Positions 1-11,500 of a stretch of 64,000 nucleotides of DNA are shown piece by piece. The notes below the pieces were generated by a model that was not told where the DNA came from, searched no databases, and saw only the letters and a program-made list of their open reading frames with translations. Position numbers and translations under genes: made by a program. Every line of letters begins with the position of its first letter. The first letter of the stretch is position 1. The DNA comes from Cloeon dipterum (taxonomy: Eukaryota > Arthropoda > Insecta > Ephemeroptera > Baetidae), in NCBI RefSeq assembly GCF_949628265.1, contig NC_088789.1:1426001-1490000 (forward strand). Direction: 5' to 3'.

Positions 1-708
1 TAAAATAATTTTTTCGTCATTCAAATTTTTTAAATTTAAAAGGTTTTATGCTATATGAAATGAAAAACCCTGGTTTTGCTTTCTGGTTTATCCACGATAT
101 TACCGGGCCGATAAAACTCGTAACCCTGACAGTCTCTGAGTTTTCCTCTGATAATCATAGAAATTATTAAAATGAAAAAGGTAAATTTTCTCAGAGGATT
201 CTCGAATAAATTAGCTCCACTTTGGGTATTTTGAATTTTCCCTCAAAGATTTTAAAGGTTTTTTTAACGGTCAGTTAAAATTTTTAGACGATTTTTGTGC
301 GAAAATATTTAGTTTGAGAAAAATTTGCCTGATAGGAAAAAACTGAAAATTTAATCAGCTTTCTGATATTTGGCAGTTTTTGGCGCTACTATCAACTGGT
401 GAATTTTAACAAGGCCAAACACAGACCCCTTTCGAAAATCTGCGATTTTTTATAAAATATATAGCACCTTATAACTGGAAAGCACTATTTTTTTATCTTT
501 TCACTATTAAATTTTCATAATTTTTCTAATCCCCAGAAGCAGTTATAAATTTCCTTTGCTAAAAAAGAGGGCGTAAAATGAATAAAATTCGAAAAACTGG
601 ATTTTGGGGCACTTTTGGTCAGAAGAATATTAAAAAAATGTTTGGATATTTGATCATTTTTATAATATATCAATACACTTTAATTTACCATTTTTTTTCT
701 TTTTCCAG
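1..708 (+). other. Last intron of OGT (partial), containing a dispersed repeat
   Basis: This stretch precedes the OGT terminal exon, whose acceptor (polypyrimidine tract then CAG) ends at 708. It is AT-rich with no coding signal. About 110-460 resembles, in reverse orientation, 28790-29110; shared landmarks are a GGCC(A/T)AACACAGACCCC-like block and a CAACTGGTGAATTTTAA-like block. The intron therefore appears partly made of a dispersed repeat. Confidence 0.6.
110..460. repeat. Family-D dispersed repeat in OGT intron
   Basis: Mate of 28790-29110 in the opposite orientation. Non-coding. Confidence 0.6.
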
Positions 709-862
709 CCTGAAAGCAGTGAGAGTGAAGGTGTGGCAGGCAAGAATGACGTCTCCTCTGTTTGACTGCCGTTATTACGCATCTTCCCTGGAGAAGTTGT
801 ACCACAAGATGTGGGAAAAGCACGCAAGAGGCGAGAAGCCTGATCACGTTTCTCTTAAATAA
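709..862 (+). CDS. OGT: O-GlcNAc transferase, C-terminal exon (partial)
   Basis: This is the last coding exon of the nucleocytoplasmic UDP-GlcNAc:peptide N-acetylglucosaminyltransferase, which adds O-GlcNAc to Ser/Thr of nuclear and cytosolic proteins (super sex combs in Drosophila). After the acceptor at 708 the frame gives about 50 residues. They include VRVKVWQARMTSPLFD and LEKLYHKMWEKHARGEKPDH, which match the extreme C terminus of animal OGT (VRxKVWxxRxSSPLF, LERLYLQMWEHYxxGxKPDH). It ends in TAA at 860-862. The TPR superhelix and most of the catalytic domain lie upstream, outside the window. The exon starts with one base that completes a codon split by the intron. Identification rests on recalled family similarity, which is strong over this short stretch. 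Confidence 0.85.
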
Positions 863-906
863 ATATCATCTTGTCTGTATGTATTTTCTAATTTAGTTTC
901 TTTGTA

Positions 907-912
907 TTTATT
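907..912 (-). terminator. Poly(A) signal, ODAD3
   Basis: AATAAA on the minus strand, 53 bp past the ODAD3 stop. It lies upstream of the OGT signal on the opposite strand, so the two 3' UTRs should overlap. Confidence 0.45.
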
Positions 913-928
913 ATGTGAAAAGACCATC

Positions 929-934
929 AATAAA
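929..934 (+). terminator. Poly(A) signal, OGT
   Basis: An AATAAA hexamer lies 67 bp past the OGT stop. A second AATAAA (858-863) overlaps the stop codon and is less likely to be the main signal. Confidence 0.5.
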
Positions 935-964
935 CCAATGATTATGTAGTTATTGGACAAAAAA

Positions 965-3185
965 TTAAACCATTTTCTTAGCTTGCATGCTCATGCGATT
1001 CCTTCCAGGCCTGAAAAACCGCCTCCTGGATTTAGAGTCGACTAGCATCTGCGCTTGGCGTTTGATGAAGTTTCTAGTCGGAATTTCCTCTTCCTCCGAC
1101 TGCACCTCTTTGCTCTTCTGACTGTTCTGTTGAATTTCTGTTCTTTCGCTCGACGACTGGTGAGTGTAGCCGGCTCGACTTCCGAGCCGAGAGTGCGAGG
1201 CCCGCTCTCGCATTCGTTGCTCCTGCAGTGACCAACTGAAATTAATTTAACTGAGATTAAATTAAAATAGGCAAACCTCCTGCTTTTGCTGGGCGAGCTT
1301 GTGGGCCGCCAGCACTGCGTCCTCCACGAATAGCAGAGCAATGTGGTCCAAGTCCTTGCCTTCCGTGTCCAGTTTGTCCTCGTTCAAGTTGAACTCCTGC
1401 CGAATATTTTCAGATTTTCGGTTGCTTTTTTATGGAGTTTTCTTACTCTGAGAGAGTTGTAAATTTCAAGCAAGCATTTCATAATTCTCTCTTTAGTAGA
1501 CTTTCTCTCTTTGGTTTTCTTTATTATGTTGCACAGGTTTTTACCCTCTTGGACAATTTTTTCCTTTAATTCCTCTATTTCTTCTACATTTCTGAAAGAG
1601 AAATAAATTTTTATTATATCTATCAAACGCTTGAGACTCTCTCTGACATCTCCTTGCTCTTGACTTCTGCAGTGAATTTAGACATCTCCAATTTAGAAAT
1701 CAGTTCGCTCCTCTGAGCTTCCATCTTCCTCTTGTCATCTTCAGTCAAGCCCCTCAAATAGGTCAGTCGGTTTCTGGTCTCCTTCTGGCTGACAAACCTG
1801 TGCGTCACCATGCTTGGCTCAACTTCCCCTACAAAATTGTAAAAAGTGTCTATTAATTTAAATCTAGAGGTCAAAAATTAAAAAATGCAGGAAAAAAATG
1901 TCTTTTAGCAATTGGGTCGTTTCAGCCGCCGCCTTAAATCTCTAAAATAAACTGATTTTCATGCCTGTGGCCACCATGAGCTTCTTGTAGGAATCCTCCA
2001 GTGCCGAAGTAGAGTATTGGCTGAGGTTTTCGTCGTTTGTCGCGAGTCCGACGTTTTCCAACGAAGTGACAGAATCTCTGTGCAGTTGGGGAAGCATCCC
2101 TGACGAAGGGAAGAGCTGATGCTCCAGGTTCTCCAGCTCCACCCGCCGCTCCTCCACTATGATCCTCTGTTCCTGCAGCTTCCTCTCCCTTTCTTTGGCT
2201 TGGCGGATGGCCAGTTCGTCCTGGCGAACGAGCATCGCCCTGGTGGCGTCTCTGACTTGAAAGGCTTCACTCCTGATGGCCTGTGGAGGATTTTTGATCA
2301 GTCGCATAGTCGGATTTGGACATTACCTGCAACTTGTCTATTTCATCGCTTTGAGATTTTATTTCCGACTCAAGCTTTTGAAGAGATGCTTCATATTTTA
2401 CTGAGTCGTTTAGAAGATTTGATTTGATGGACGTGTACTTGCGACGAACAGTCTCAGCCTCCATGGCGTTCAGTTCGGTATGGTGGATTTTGTTTTCAAG
2501 CTCACTGATCCTCTTTTCAATTAAATTTTAATTTATACCGTATTGACATCCACTGATCTAAAACCTGTTTCTCGGGCGTTTTTTCGGCACTTTTGCACCT
2601 TTTCCGTTGGTACTGATCTGCCTCAACCCTCAGCCTTTCTCTATACTCGATAAGTTCGTTGTATTTTTCTTCAAACTGTAATCTGACTCGTAAAAGTATC
2701 GGTTGCCCCATATAGGAAAATGCTTTTACCTTATGTCGCTGGTATATTTTCAAATCCAATTTCTTGTTTAGTTCGATGATCCTGTATTCGATTACGTCGA
2801 GCGCTTCATCCGGCCTCTTATTGCTGAGCGGGAAGAAATCAGCCTTTGCACTCTTTGCTCTCTGATTAAAAATTTCCTCACTCTTGAATTATCATTTTGT
2901 TAAATTTTAATCCAAAATTTAAAAAAATATATACTTTGATGGGCTTTCCCAAATTGGCACACAACTCTTTCAGTTCATTTTTTAATTGATTGATCTTATC
3001 CGTGTTTTTCTTCTTTTCAATGCCGCACAGCTCGAATTTGGCCTTTCGCTGGCCCTCTAAAATGTGATTTTCAATAGCTGAATTAAATAATTAAAAATTT
3101 AACCACCTGAGAGCTGAATTTTCTTCTTGAGATCATTGATACTTTTAAAAATTTCTTCTTCTGTACTGCTCTTTTCTGAAGCCAT
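965..3185 (-). CDS. ODAD3: Outer dynein arm docking complex subunit 3 (CCDC151-like)
   Basis: A coiled-coil subunit of the complex that docks outer dynein arms onto ciliary and sperm-flagellar doublet microtubules. Ten coding exons on -: 3107-3185, 2935-3056, 2730-2861, 2565-2675, 2327-2512, 1965-2280, about 1648-1828, 1447-1591, 1277-1396 and 965-1222. They give about 549 aa (human about 595). Evidence includes IQLSEGQRKAKFE near residue 25 (human IQLLEGDRKAFFE), long charged heptads, KLMVATG before a conserved break, and an acidic then basic tail (EEEEIPTRNFIKRQ, then SKSRRRFF) matching the human C terminus. The intron between exons 6 and 7 seems to use a GC donor (1963-1964), or a weak GT about 12 bases further on. 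The end of exon 7 is the least certain boundary. The 5' part is duplicated in the right arm. Expression is expected in ciliated sensory neurons or testis (inference). Confidence 0.82.
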
Positions 3186-3675
3186 GTTTGCCAATCGTCC
3201 CATTCAGAGCCTAGGTATCCATGACAACTGACTGAGGGCTTTTTAATCAATAAATTAAAGCACAACCTAGCCTCTATCATGCAAAACAAATACTTTTAAA
3301 TAAAATGGGAAATCTAATATAAAAAAATAATTTATTTATTCGCCTCCTCGATCGATAATTTGTCGTTCTAAAATCCTGGATCCTGGCCAATTGATAAAAA
3401 ACTTACATGCTCTTAAATTATCATGAGCCAAATTTGAATTCAAAATATATTAAAAATTTGCACTTATAGACTTCCCCAAAATTTGAGCACAGCTCTTTCA
3501 GTTCATTACAAAATTGACTTCGTGTCTTTGTCCGTTTTCTTATTAATTAATGCCGGACAGCTCGAATCTGACCTTTCTCTGGCCCTCTAATGTGATGCAA
3601 AGCTTAATTCTTTACAAATCAGTTAATACCTCTGTAATTGAATAAAATGGGTAATCTAATATAGAAAATCTATAT
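3186..3675. other. Intergenic ODAD3-DCAF13 with a decayed ODAD3 exon
   Basis: This short gap separates two minus-strand genes. It contains the decayed exon-2 copy annotated separately. No other coding signal was seen. Confidence 0.6.
3471..3597 (-). pseudogene. Decayed extra copy of ODAD3 exon 2 (left arm)
   Basis: On the minus strand this resembles ODAD3 exon 2 (2935-3056): it starts with the same AGGGCCAG block, continues through a TTCGAGCTGTC-like stretch, and ends near GAAAGAGCTGTGCTC and TTTGGGGAAG. Indels destroy the frame. The same decayed exon sits at the mirror position in the right arm (about 19518-19640). The partial tandem copy therefore arose before the inverted duplication. Confidence 0.7.
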
Positions 3676-5654
3676 TTATTCATCTTCCTTTACAATCGCT
3701 TTGAGTTTTGAAGCCTTAATATGGACAGTTCCAGGTTTTGAGTGCGCCTTCCTGTTGAAATCCCTGGAAAGAAAATTTTGGTTTAGAATTGATATAAAAA
3801 ACGAAGCACAGCTGAAGACATACTTTCTCTTAATCTTCTGATAAATGATTTTATGTTCTTTCGCAGCATTGAAGATGTGCCTTGGCACTTGTCTATGGTT
3901 GGCAATGCGTTTTATTTGCGGATGAGTCATGAACTTCTCCTTCAGCGAGTTGCTGTACTCCAACGCTGCTTTCTCTCGAGGCTTGATCTAAAAATCGCAT
4001 AGCACTTTAGGAAAAACACAAAATTGCACCCCTCAACACACTCACCACCCCCTGTTTCTGCCAGGCAATTGCCTTCCACAGCCGCAAGTTCATCTCATCT
4101 GAGCCGGAGATGATGTACCGGCTGTCGTGCGTGTAAGCGACGCACGTCAGCCTCTGCATCCTTTTTGTGTGATAAACCTCTCGAGAGGTCGTCTGTAAAA
4201 ACAAGACTCAAATTAGAGTTCCATTAGAAAATCTGCAGCTCTTTACTTTGTGAGATTCGAAAATCCTGATTGTTTTGTCGTAGCTGCCGGAGACGAACTC
4301 GTTTCCCGTCGGGCAATAGTCCACGTCGATCACCGCGGATGTGTGGCCGACGTGCATCACAAGTGGATTAGACAGATTTCTGCAGTCGAATGTGTACAAA
4401 CTGAAAATAAATGTTTTCATGAGTTAATTTTTTTAAAGAAACCGAATTAATTCTCACTTGTAATCTTCCGATGCTGCAGTGAAGTTGAAAGCTTCCATCG
4501 GATTCCAGCAAAGTTTGTTCACCTTCATCTTCATGGTCAATTTCCGAACTGCGGTCGCCTGCCTAATGTCATAAATAATGATGCTCCGGTCGCTACTGCA
4601 AGCACCTGAAATAAATAATTAAGTGACCAATTAATATTTATATTTGAGGACAAGTTAGTTGCAAAAACCCGCATTTTTAGTTAAAAAAAAGATGCAGTGG
4701 AGTGGTAAAGAGCGATTTTTTCCTTTTTTGCCAGTTGGCACCTCAGTTTTCACTAATATTCTAATTATTTGCTCATGACCTCGATTTGAAAAATTGCCAC
4801 AGAGAAATGTTTGGAGAAATTGAGGAAAAGCAACAATCAACTCACCAATTAAATTAGTTTCTACTGGGTTAAATTGAACGCAGTGAATGGGGTCGACTCC
4901 CCAGTGCGTTGTAACGTCTGGAATAACTTTTACGCCGTCCCAGAGCTGGACAACCTCTCCACCAGTCACGAAGGTTTTAGAGTCCCGGCTGTGCGAGATG
5001 GAAAATATGCTATTCTGAAATTTTATGTTTTTTCAGTCTTGTGCGTGAAATAATCATGCCTTCATACCGTGCAGACAATTATAGATTTCGCCTTGTGTTC
5101 TTTACAGTCATCACTGTCCGTATTCCAAATTTTAATTGTCTTATCATCACCACAGGTGATCAGGTTTTCGCCGGTGGGATCAAAAGTCATGCCTTTAACA
5201 GATCCCTCGTGAGCTTTAACACGAGCCTGTTCTTTCCTTGAAGCCAAATTCCAAATTATGACCTGCGGCAGAGAAATTTTATACATTAAACGGAATAATT
5301 TTTAATGGAGGAATCAATCAACAACCTCGCCGTTGTAAGAGCCACTGGCCACGGTGGAGAGGCGCTCAGGGTGTTTGGCCACGCTAGTGACTCCGTCTCG
5401 ATGGCCATCCAGACAGCACAAGAACGGTTTAGCGAAAACTCGCTCCAATTTGACGGCATTTAACGCCTGCTTGTATTCTCGAGGCGCTTCTAACGGATGC
5501 AAATCAGGGTCATAATTTCTTTGCACTGGAATTTGGTACAAATTTAAGTGTTAGAGAAATCCGGGGCCGTTCTTCAAAACTCACTTTTATGCAGATCGTT
5601 TTTCGTCTCTCGGATGTACTGGTCCGGGTTACGAGAAAGCATTTTAACCTTCAT
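3676..5654 (-). CDS. DCAF13: DCAF13 / Sof1-like WD40 protein (left copy)
   Basis: The family acts as a U3 snoRNP/SSU-processome component in nucleolar 18S rRNA maturation and as a CUL4-DDB1 substrate receptor. Nine exons on -: 5585-5654, 5326-5525, 5068-5262, 4846-5014, 4458-4605, 4247-4400, 4046-4192, 3824-3987 and 3676-3763. They total 444 aa, essentially the human length (445). The start MKVKMLSRNPDQY matches the family. WD repeats follow, including LDGHRDGVTSVAKHPE, ITCGDDKTIKIW, CWNPMEAFNFTAASED and SGSDEMNLRLW. The basic Sof1 tail begins near residue 365 (REKAALEY, later RIANHRQVP). No frameshift or stop was seen. The right-arm copy is almost identical; I see Ser here versus Asn there at residue 373. 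It lies upstream of ODAD3 on the same strand. Confidence 0.92.
4660..4835. repeat. Family-A dispersed repeat in DCAF13 intron 4 (left)
   Basis: Inside the intron at 4606-4845. It shares CTCATGACCTCGA.TTGAAAAATTG and GGAGAAATTGAGG blocks with copies near 23.6, 23.9, 57.1 and 59.4 kb. The identical insertion is present in the right DCAF13 copy. Confidence 0.65.
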
Positions 5655-6271
5655 TGTGAAAATTTGCTAGGGAAATCAAAATGCGGTAAGGGTATACTAA
5701 AAAAACGAGGCTGCTTTCGGGTTTCGACTCTCGACGCACGACGTGTGATTTGAGATTGTGACGGGCCCGGTGCCTTACGTATGTTTATGTTTACCAGAGC
5801 CATCTAGTGGCGGGAGTGGGATTTCAAGAGGAGCGGGAATACTTTTGGCGGGATTGTTGTATTTTTACAGAAAAATACGATATTATTTATCAGGATGCGA
5901 TTCATTTACAAAAATCTTTTGCAAATTTTGATCCTATGAAATAAAAGAAATCTGAATCAGTGTATTAATTGTTGTAATTCATTCATTATTTTCTCCTTTC
6001 AGAAATCAAATGCAAATAAACAGGACTTCCCTAATTTCCATTGCATTTTATATTTTATGATGGATATTTTTAATTAATAGCAAAATGTCCTAACTGTACC
6101 AATGAAATGAAATAGATTTTTCTGGATAGTTTTGCAACAACAGTTTTATTGAAACCCAATACATAAATTTGTATTACCCTGACAAGTCTGTGACATAGTT
6201 TGTATTTGTATTAGTGAGGAGAAACATCAAATAATTAATAATAATATAACATAGTTTACAGATAGATGTTC
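5655..6271. other. DCAF13 upstream region / gap to the secreted-protein gene
   Basis: Upstream of DCAF13 (minus strand). About 5655-5965 is nearly base-identical to the right arm, whereas 6000-6270 differs by indels and substitutions. The segment near 5730-5840 is comparatively GC-rich and probably holds the DCAF13 core promoter (inference). No coding signal was seen. Confidence 0.5.
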
Positions 6272-6859
6272 TCATGTTTTGGAATCCATAACAAAACACA
6301 TAAGATTGTCATAGGCTGTGATAACGAGGAACGACTTGATTTTTACGTAGGTGCAAATAAGCACCGAACCACTGTCATAAGTCACTTCTATATTATTTGC
6401 AACAAATTTGAAAATACCTACATGTTCGCTATGTTTACCGGGTAGATTCGGTACTGAAACGAATAGATAAAAATTACCAAAGCTGGCATAAATCAAAATA
6501 TAAGTAATTATTACCGTAAAATTTTCTGTCAAAATATATTTTGTTATCGATTTTAAGCAATAATCTCACTTTTTCTTCTTCAGGCAGGTACCAGCCTGTG
6601 GCGCAGACTAGAAAAAGAGACATTTAAGATTTAATTTTTAAAACAAAATCAATATGAGTTTCTTTACCACTATACTTCATGAAATATGCTGTGAACGAGT
6701 CGCATAATTCATAGTGACCCTTCTCATCAGAGGCTGTCAAATTTTAATTAATTATGAGATTTAAAGATATATCAATAACTTTCAATGAAATTCCTTACCG
6801 TGAACGTTTCCACCAGCCAACAGGACGACGCCGGCGATGAAAAGAATGAGCCTCATCAT
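6272..6859 (-). CDS. Small secreted protein, unknown family
   Basis: I do not recognise this protein. Four exons on - with GT-AG junctions and compatible phases: 6799-6859, 6668-6733, 6515-6607 and 6272-6453. They give about 133 aa. It opens with a clear signal peptide (MMRLILFIAGVVLLAGG, cleavage near residue 20). The short mature domain has four visible cysteines (in YELCDS, VCATGW, VLICTY and NLMCFV) and a C-terminal half that reads as beta-rich (IEVTYDSGSVLICTY, FLVITAYDN). An extracellular disulphide-bonded product is the simplest reading. Two Met codons start the frame; the first is used here. The right arm holds a broken copy with a premature stop, so this is the only intact member in the window. 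A lipocalin-like fold is possible but unsupported. Confidence 0.6.
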
Positions 6860-6903
6860 GCTCGTATCAGAACGAGAGAAGAAATCATACCACGATTGGC
6901 GAA

Positions 6904-6925
6904 CAAGCACTATTTAAAGCTAAGT
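6904..6925 (-). promoter_or_regulatory. Candidate TATA-like element of the secreted-protein gene
   Basis: On the minus strand, GCTTTAAATAGTG lies about 50-60 bp upstream of the ATG. It is kept in all copies of this promoter (near 15815, 16590 and 16795), which argues that it belongs to the duplicated gene unit. No mapped start site supports it. Confidence 0.35.
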
Positions 6926-8521
6926 GTTTTTATTTGTATCCCAGGTACGTGTTGGAAATACAAACAAATATGCGAAAAATCAGTGGGCATTTCCCGGTCT
7001 TTTGAAATATAGCTTATTGCATTCCATTCTTGTTTGTATAAATATTTTGATATCAAGAATAGTTTGAATTGAAAGATGAAAAACGCTTCTATGTACAGAA
7101 GTATAATCGTTGTTCGATGAAAATAAATTATTATGGTCAGCAGTTTAAAATAAATGAACGCTCAAAACTTCCAGATGATTATTTTGTCAGAAAATATTTA
7201 TCGTCAAAATTGTCATAAATTTCAAATACCGTTTTCGCTGAATTAATCTTCGCAGTTTAGCCATTAGGTAGTTTCAAATTTAGGTGTAGGATGATGAACA
7301 CCGTCTGTTAATTTGATGATAATGCCTGCCATCAGCGCCTAGAGCCGATATCGATGCGGTGCTGCCATGCAACGATGCACTGCAAGTTGCATAAGTACAT
7401 TTAAGTATATAAATTCTAGACTTCTGTTGTGCCATTCATTTAATTTCTCTTTATTTGCGTAAGCTGGCGGGATGCCTTTTTGCAACTGTGAAATAACTGG
7501 AAGACAAATATCTTGCTGGTTTGCACCTTTCCAGCATGCGTGATTTGGCTTCACGGTACGAATGTCTAGCGTTTAAAGAAAAGTCCTCGTTGCGGAGGCA
7601 AGTGGCCCTTGAGTGGGCTGGGTCCCTGTGCGGCCTGGTGCGCACATGTTATCCGTTCGCGGTGTTATTGGCACCAGGGTTTCAGCATTCGTGCTAGCAC
7701 AGTGCGCGCCCTTCCCGCTCCTCGGACAGGGAAGAAAAGAAAAATAAATTAAAATTCATATATTTTTAAAGAATTGAATAAATGGCAGTAGTCTCTCATT
7801 TCAATATTTAATTTTTGCTTGAGCAAAATTGCAATCATTTTTGGTGGAGTCGCCCTTATATTATGAAGCATTGGGATATTTAGGTATAGTTGACAGGCAC
7901 TCCAGGGTCCATTCAAAACTCAGCCCCTCTGAAAAAAACTATTTTATTTTTATTTTTAATAATTTTGTGTCTTGTAATAACTTCTTTATATTTTTCCCAT
8001 CTTAAATTATCTTCTTTCTTCTCTTTTTAACTGGACCAATCAATCATTCAATTAAAAAGTAATATGTTTTCTCATATCATATATTTTTTTCGAGCATATA
8101 TACAACAGTTAAAGATCGTGAAAGGTATTATAATATTAATATGAATAAATTTGGTTTAAAGGCTACAAAAATAGCCGTTAATACTTATCTACTTTTGACG
8201 CAAAGGAAATCATCGCACAATTAGCTTTTGATTGTTTTAAAATCACGTTTTAATAATATTATGCGACTGTGTCATTGTTTATTTTGTTCTACTGAAATAC
8301 AAAAGGACTTGATGCGTAAAAGCTGTAAATAACAGTCAATACCTAATTAGTTGAAGTGTCATATTTAAAAAATAGTTAGTCATATCCCTCTTGCGCCGTC
8401 TATATGAATGGTGTTTTCAGTACATTTGAATTCTACAACACTAGCCGGCCGTTTTCCTGACAAAGGTGAGCTGCATTCGTGTAAATTCTGAGATGATAAT
8501 AAATTTACAATTTGATTTTAG
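6926..8521. other. Intergenic region, inner end of left arm and spacer
   Basis: Up to about 7740 this is diverged left-arm sequence; beyond that it is single-copy AT-rich spacer. Apart from the mirrored blocks I see no gene, RNA or transposon ends. A 5' UTR exon of the ABCA gene could lie just before 8521. Confidence 0.4.
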
Positions 8522-11500
8522 ATGCGTCAATTGGGCGTCTTGTTTTGGAAGAACACCATCCTGGTGCGGCGCCGGCATTGGTTCATTTCTATGCTGGAAT
8601 TCACCCTGCCTGTGCTGCTTTTTTCACTCTATACGCCTACATATATGCAAAAGAAATCCGTCCAACTCTTGACGAGGAGAACAATACGACCCGTTATTTT
8701 GAGCCTATTGATTCTTTAGTTTTGGTCTCTCCTCTATTACACAGGGATGTCTTCTACGCACCGAAAAACAACTTCATAGAGACTTTGGTCTTCAGAGCAA
8801 GCAATTATGGAAGATTCCAGAGTAAGATTTTGTGCGCTGAATATCGTTCATTCGGATTAATGATTGATACAAATTTATAGGCATGCAAGGATTTGACACT
8901 GAGGAAGAATTGCTGATGTTCAATATGACAAAAGGGACTATTGGCTTGATCTTTGAGGGAGATGCTGCCACAATTGTGAACGGCCAGGTGCCGAAGAAGC
9001 TTGACTACAAGATCAGAATTCAGGAACAATTTAAAACAGGGACACTGATTAATACCCGATCGGAATGTCCAAGATTTGAACACGAAGGTAAGATATATAG
9101 TACTATAGATATATATAGTTAAGCTTTTATTTTTACGTTCATTTAATGCTGTTATATCTGAAAATAAAAGTAAAACATGCTTTCTTGGATGGACTTAATA
9201 ACACGATGATGCACATAATTTAATTTCAAGATCCATATTTGTCGACTGGCTTCCTTGGAGTCCAACTGGTCACTAACAAAGCATTCATTGAGCTTGCTAA
9301 ATCCCAAGAAGAGCAGAAACCACCTGAAAACATCGACGACCAGATTCTTCTACAAAATATGCCTTGCCCGCCCTATTCATACGACCAAAATCCTATCTAT
9401 TTTTTGCCCTTTATTAGCATATTTAGTTTCTTGACCCTATGTGTCACTGTAACGAAACGAATTGTTGAGGAAAAACAATCAGGAGCAAAGGTTTTCACAA
9501 TTCATAATTAAAAGATATGGGAAAAATATCCAATTTTTTCTTAGGAGCTCATGATGCTGATGGGCATGGAAAAGTGGACTTTCTGGGTTGGTTGGTTCAT
9601 CGACGCTCTGCTCGTCAAAGCCTTGACCATCGGCTTCATCGTTTTTATTCTCAAAACCCCAATTGAAGAACAAGCCAATTTGATCGAGACGAGTCCTTCT
9701 CTTTTGTTTGTCATGTTTATCATGTATGGTGCCAGCGCTATTGTCTTCCTCTTTGCCCTCAGCACATTCTTCTCCGGCCGTAAGATTTTTCTTCCATTCA
9801 GGACGAGACAAGAATTAAGAGTTTATATTTTCAGCCGTCTTCGCAACGATTGTCAGTCTGTTTGCCTGGCTGTCACCCTTGGCCATTCCTTCTGAAAGAT
9901 GGAGAAACACTGGATTCTTCACCAAATGTCTCTATATGCTGTTTCCTAATATGGGCCTGTACTTTAGCTTCGATTCGGTTTATAAACTCGAGGAAAAAGG
10001 TAAATTTTCCAGTATTAATAATCCAACGATTGTAAATTTGACTTATGTATATATAGGCGTTGGTGCCCAGTGGAGCAACTTTTACACGCCTCTATCGCCA
10101 CACGACGCATCTATATTACAAGTGTTTATCATGTATCTCATTGACATCGTCCTCTACTCCATCATCACTTGGTACGTCAGTGAAGTGAATCCTGGCGAGT
10201 ACGGCTACAAGCAGCCATACCTGTTTTTTGCCACCAAGCAATACTGGCTTGGAGAAACAAATAAAATTGAGTTCAGTGAGTATCACAAAATAAACCGAAA
10301 CAAATTTAACGTTTTACGTATATATAGTTGAAGACCCTGACACACTGAGTCAAGAGAACTACGAACGGCCCCTGACTAATAACATGGCGGATGACAGGAT
10401 TGGAATCTCCATCAGGAACCTCAAAAAAACGTATCCTGGCAAACTGGGCGGTCCGGCTGTCAAGGCAGTGCGTGGCGTCTCGCTGGACATCTACAAAGGC
10501 GAAATCACAGCCTTTCTCGGTCACAACGGCGCTGGAAAAACGACCACGATGTCCATACTGACTGGAATGATTTCTCCTTCTGATGGCTTGGTGCAGGTTT
10601 TGGGACTCGAACTGAAAAACAACATTTCGCTTTTGAGAAAGTCCGTAGGGCTGTGTCCGCAGCACAACTTGCTCTTTGGAGAACTCACAGTTAAACAACA
10701 CCTCGTCTTCTTCGCCGTGGTAATAAACTACAGAGCAACTATTTTGTATTGTGCATAAAACGATTTAATTTTTAAAAAAGTTGAAAGGAAAATCGATGAA
10801 GGACGCAGTGAAAGAAGCAAAAGAACTTTTGCGCACTCTTCGTTTGGAATGTAAGATGGACGCGTTGGTGTCCGAACTGTCTGGAGGCATGAAGAGGAAA
10901 CTGCAGTTGGCTATAGCCCTCGTCGGAGGATCAAAGGTATAAACTATATTTTGGCCTGAAGATAAATTACAACCCATGCATACTGCAGGTTGTGATGTTG
11001 GACGAGCCCACTTCAGGCCTTGCTCCTGAAGCAAGGCGAGAGATCTGGGACCTCCTGCTGGTATTAACTTAACCTTTTAAGACAATTCATACTTAACAAT
11101 TTTTGAACAGCGTTTCAGAGAAAACAAAACCATCCTGTTGAGCACGCATTTCATGGAGGAAGCAGACGTGTTGGGTGACACAATAGTAATTATGTCGCGT
11201 GGAAGGATAGAATGTTGCGGCTCGACCATGTGTATTTGAAGAGACTCTTTGGTAACTCACACCCGCCTAATAAACACTTTAAATCTGAGCTAAATCAAAA
11301 CTAATCTTTAAAAGGTACTGGATATCGCCTGAGCCTGTTGACGACGAATAACTGCGACGAAAGCTCCCTGCAGAACGCTGTCAAACAAGTTCTTCCGGAA
11401 GCAATAGTTGAAAACTCTACGCAAGATACAACAAACTCGGCGAAAACCGGTCCTATCACATTCATCCTGCCAACAGAAAAGGTGGACCAATTCTCTAAGC

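Larger units (their letters stand above)
2642..7740. repeat. Left arm of large inverted duplication
   Basis: This segment is the reverse complement of about 15440-20485. The outer breakpoint lies within ODAD3 exon 4 (left 2642, right 20485). At the inner end the match fades and includes a GCGCGCCCTTCCCGCTCCTC block (near 7706) mirrored near 15460. Across DCAF13 the coordinates sum exactly to 23111. Outside DCAF13 the arms carry indels. The 7340-7690 part is mostly missing from the right arm. Confidence 0.88.
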
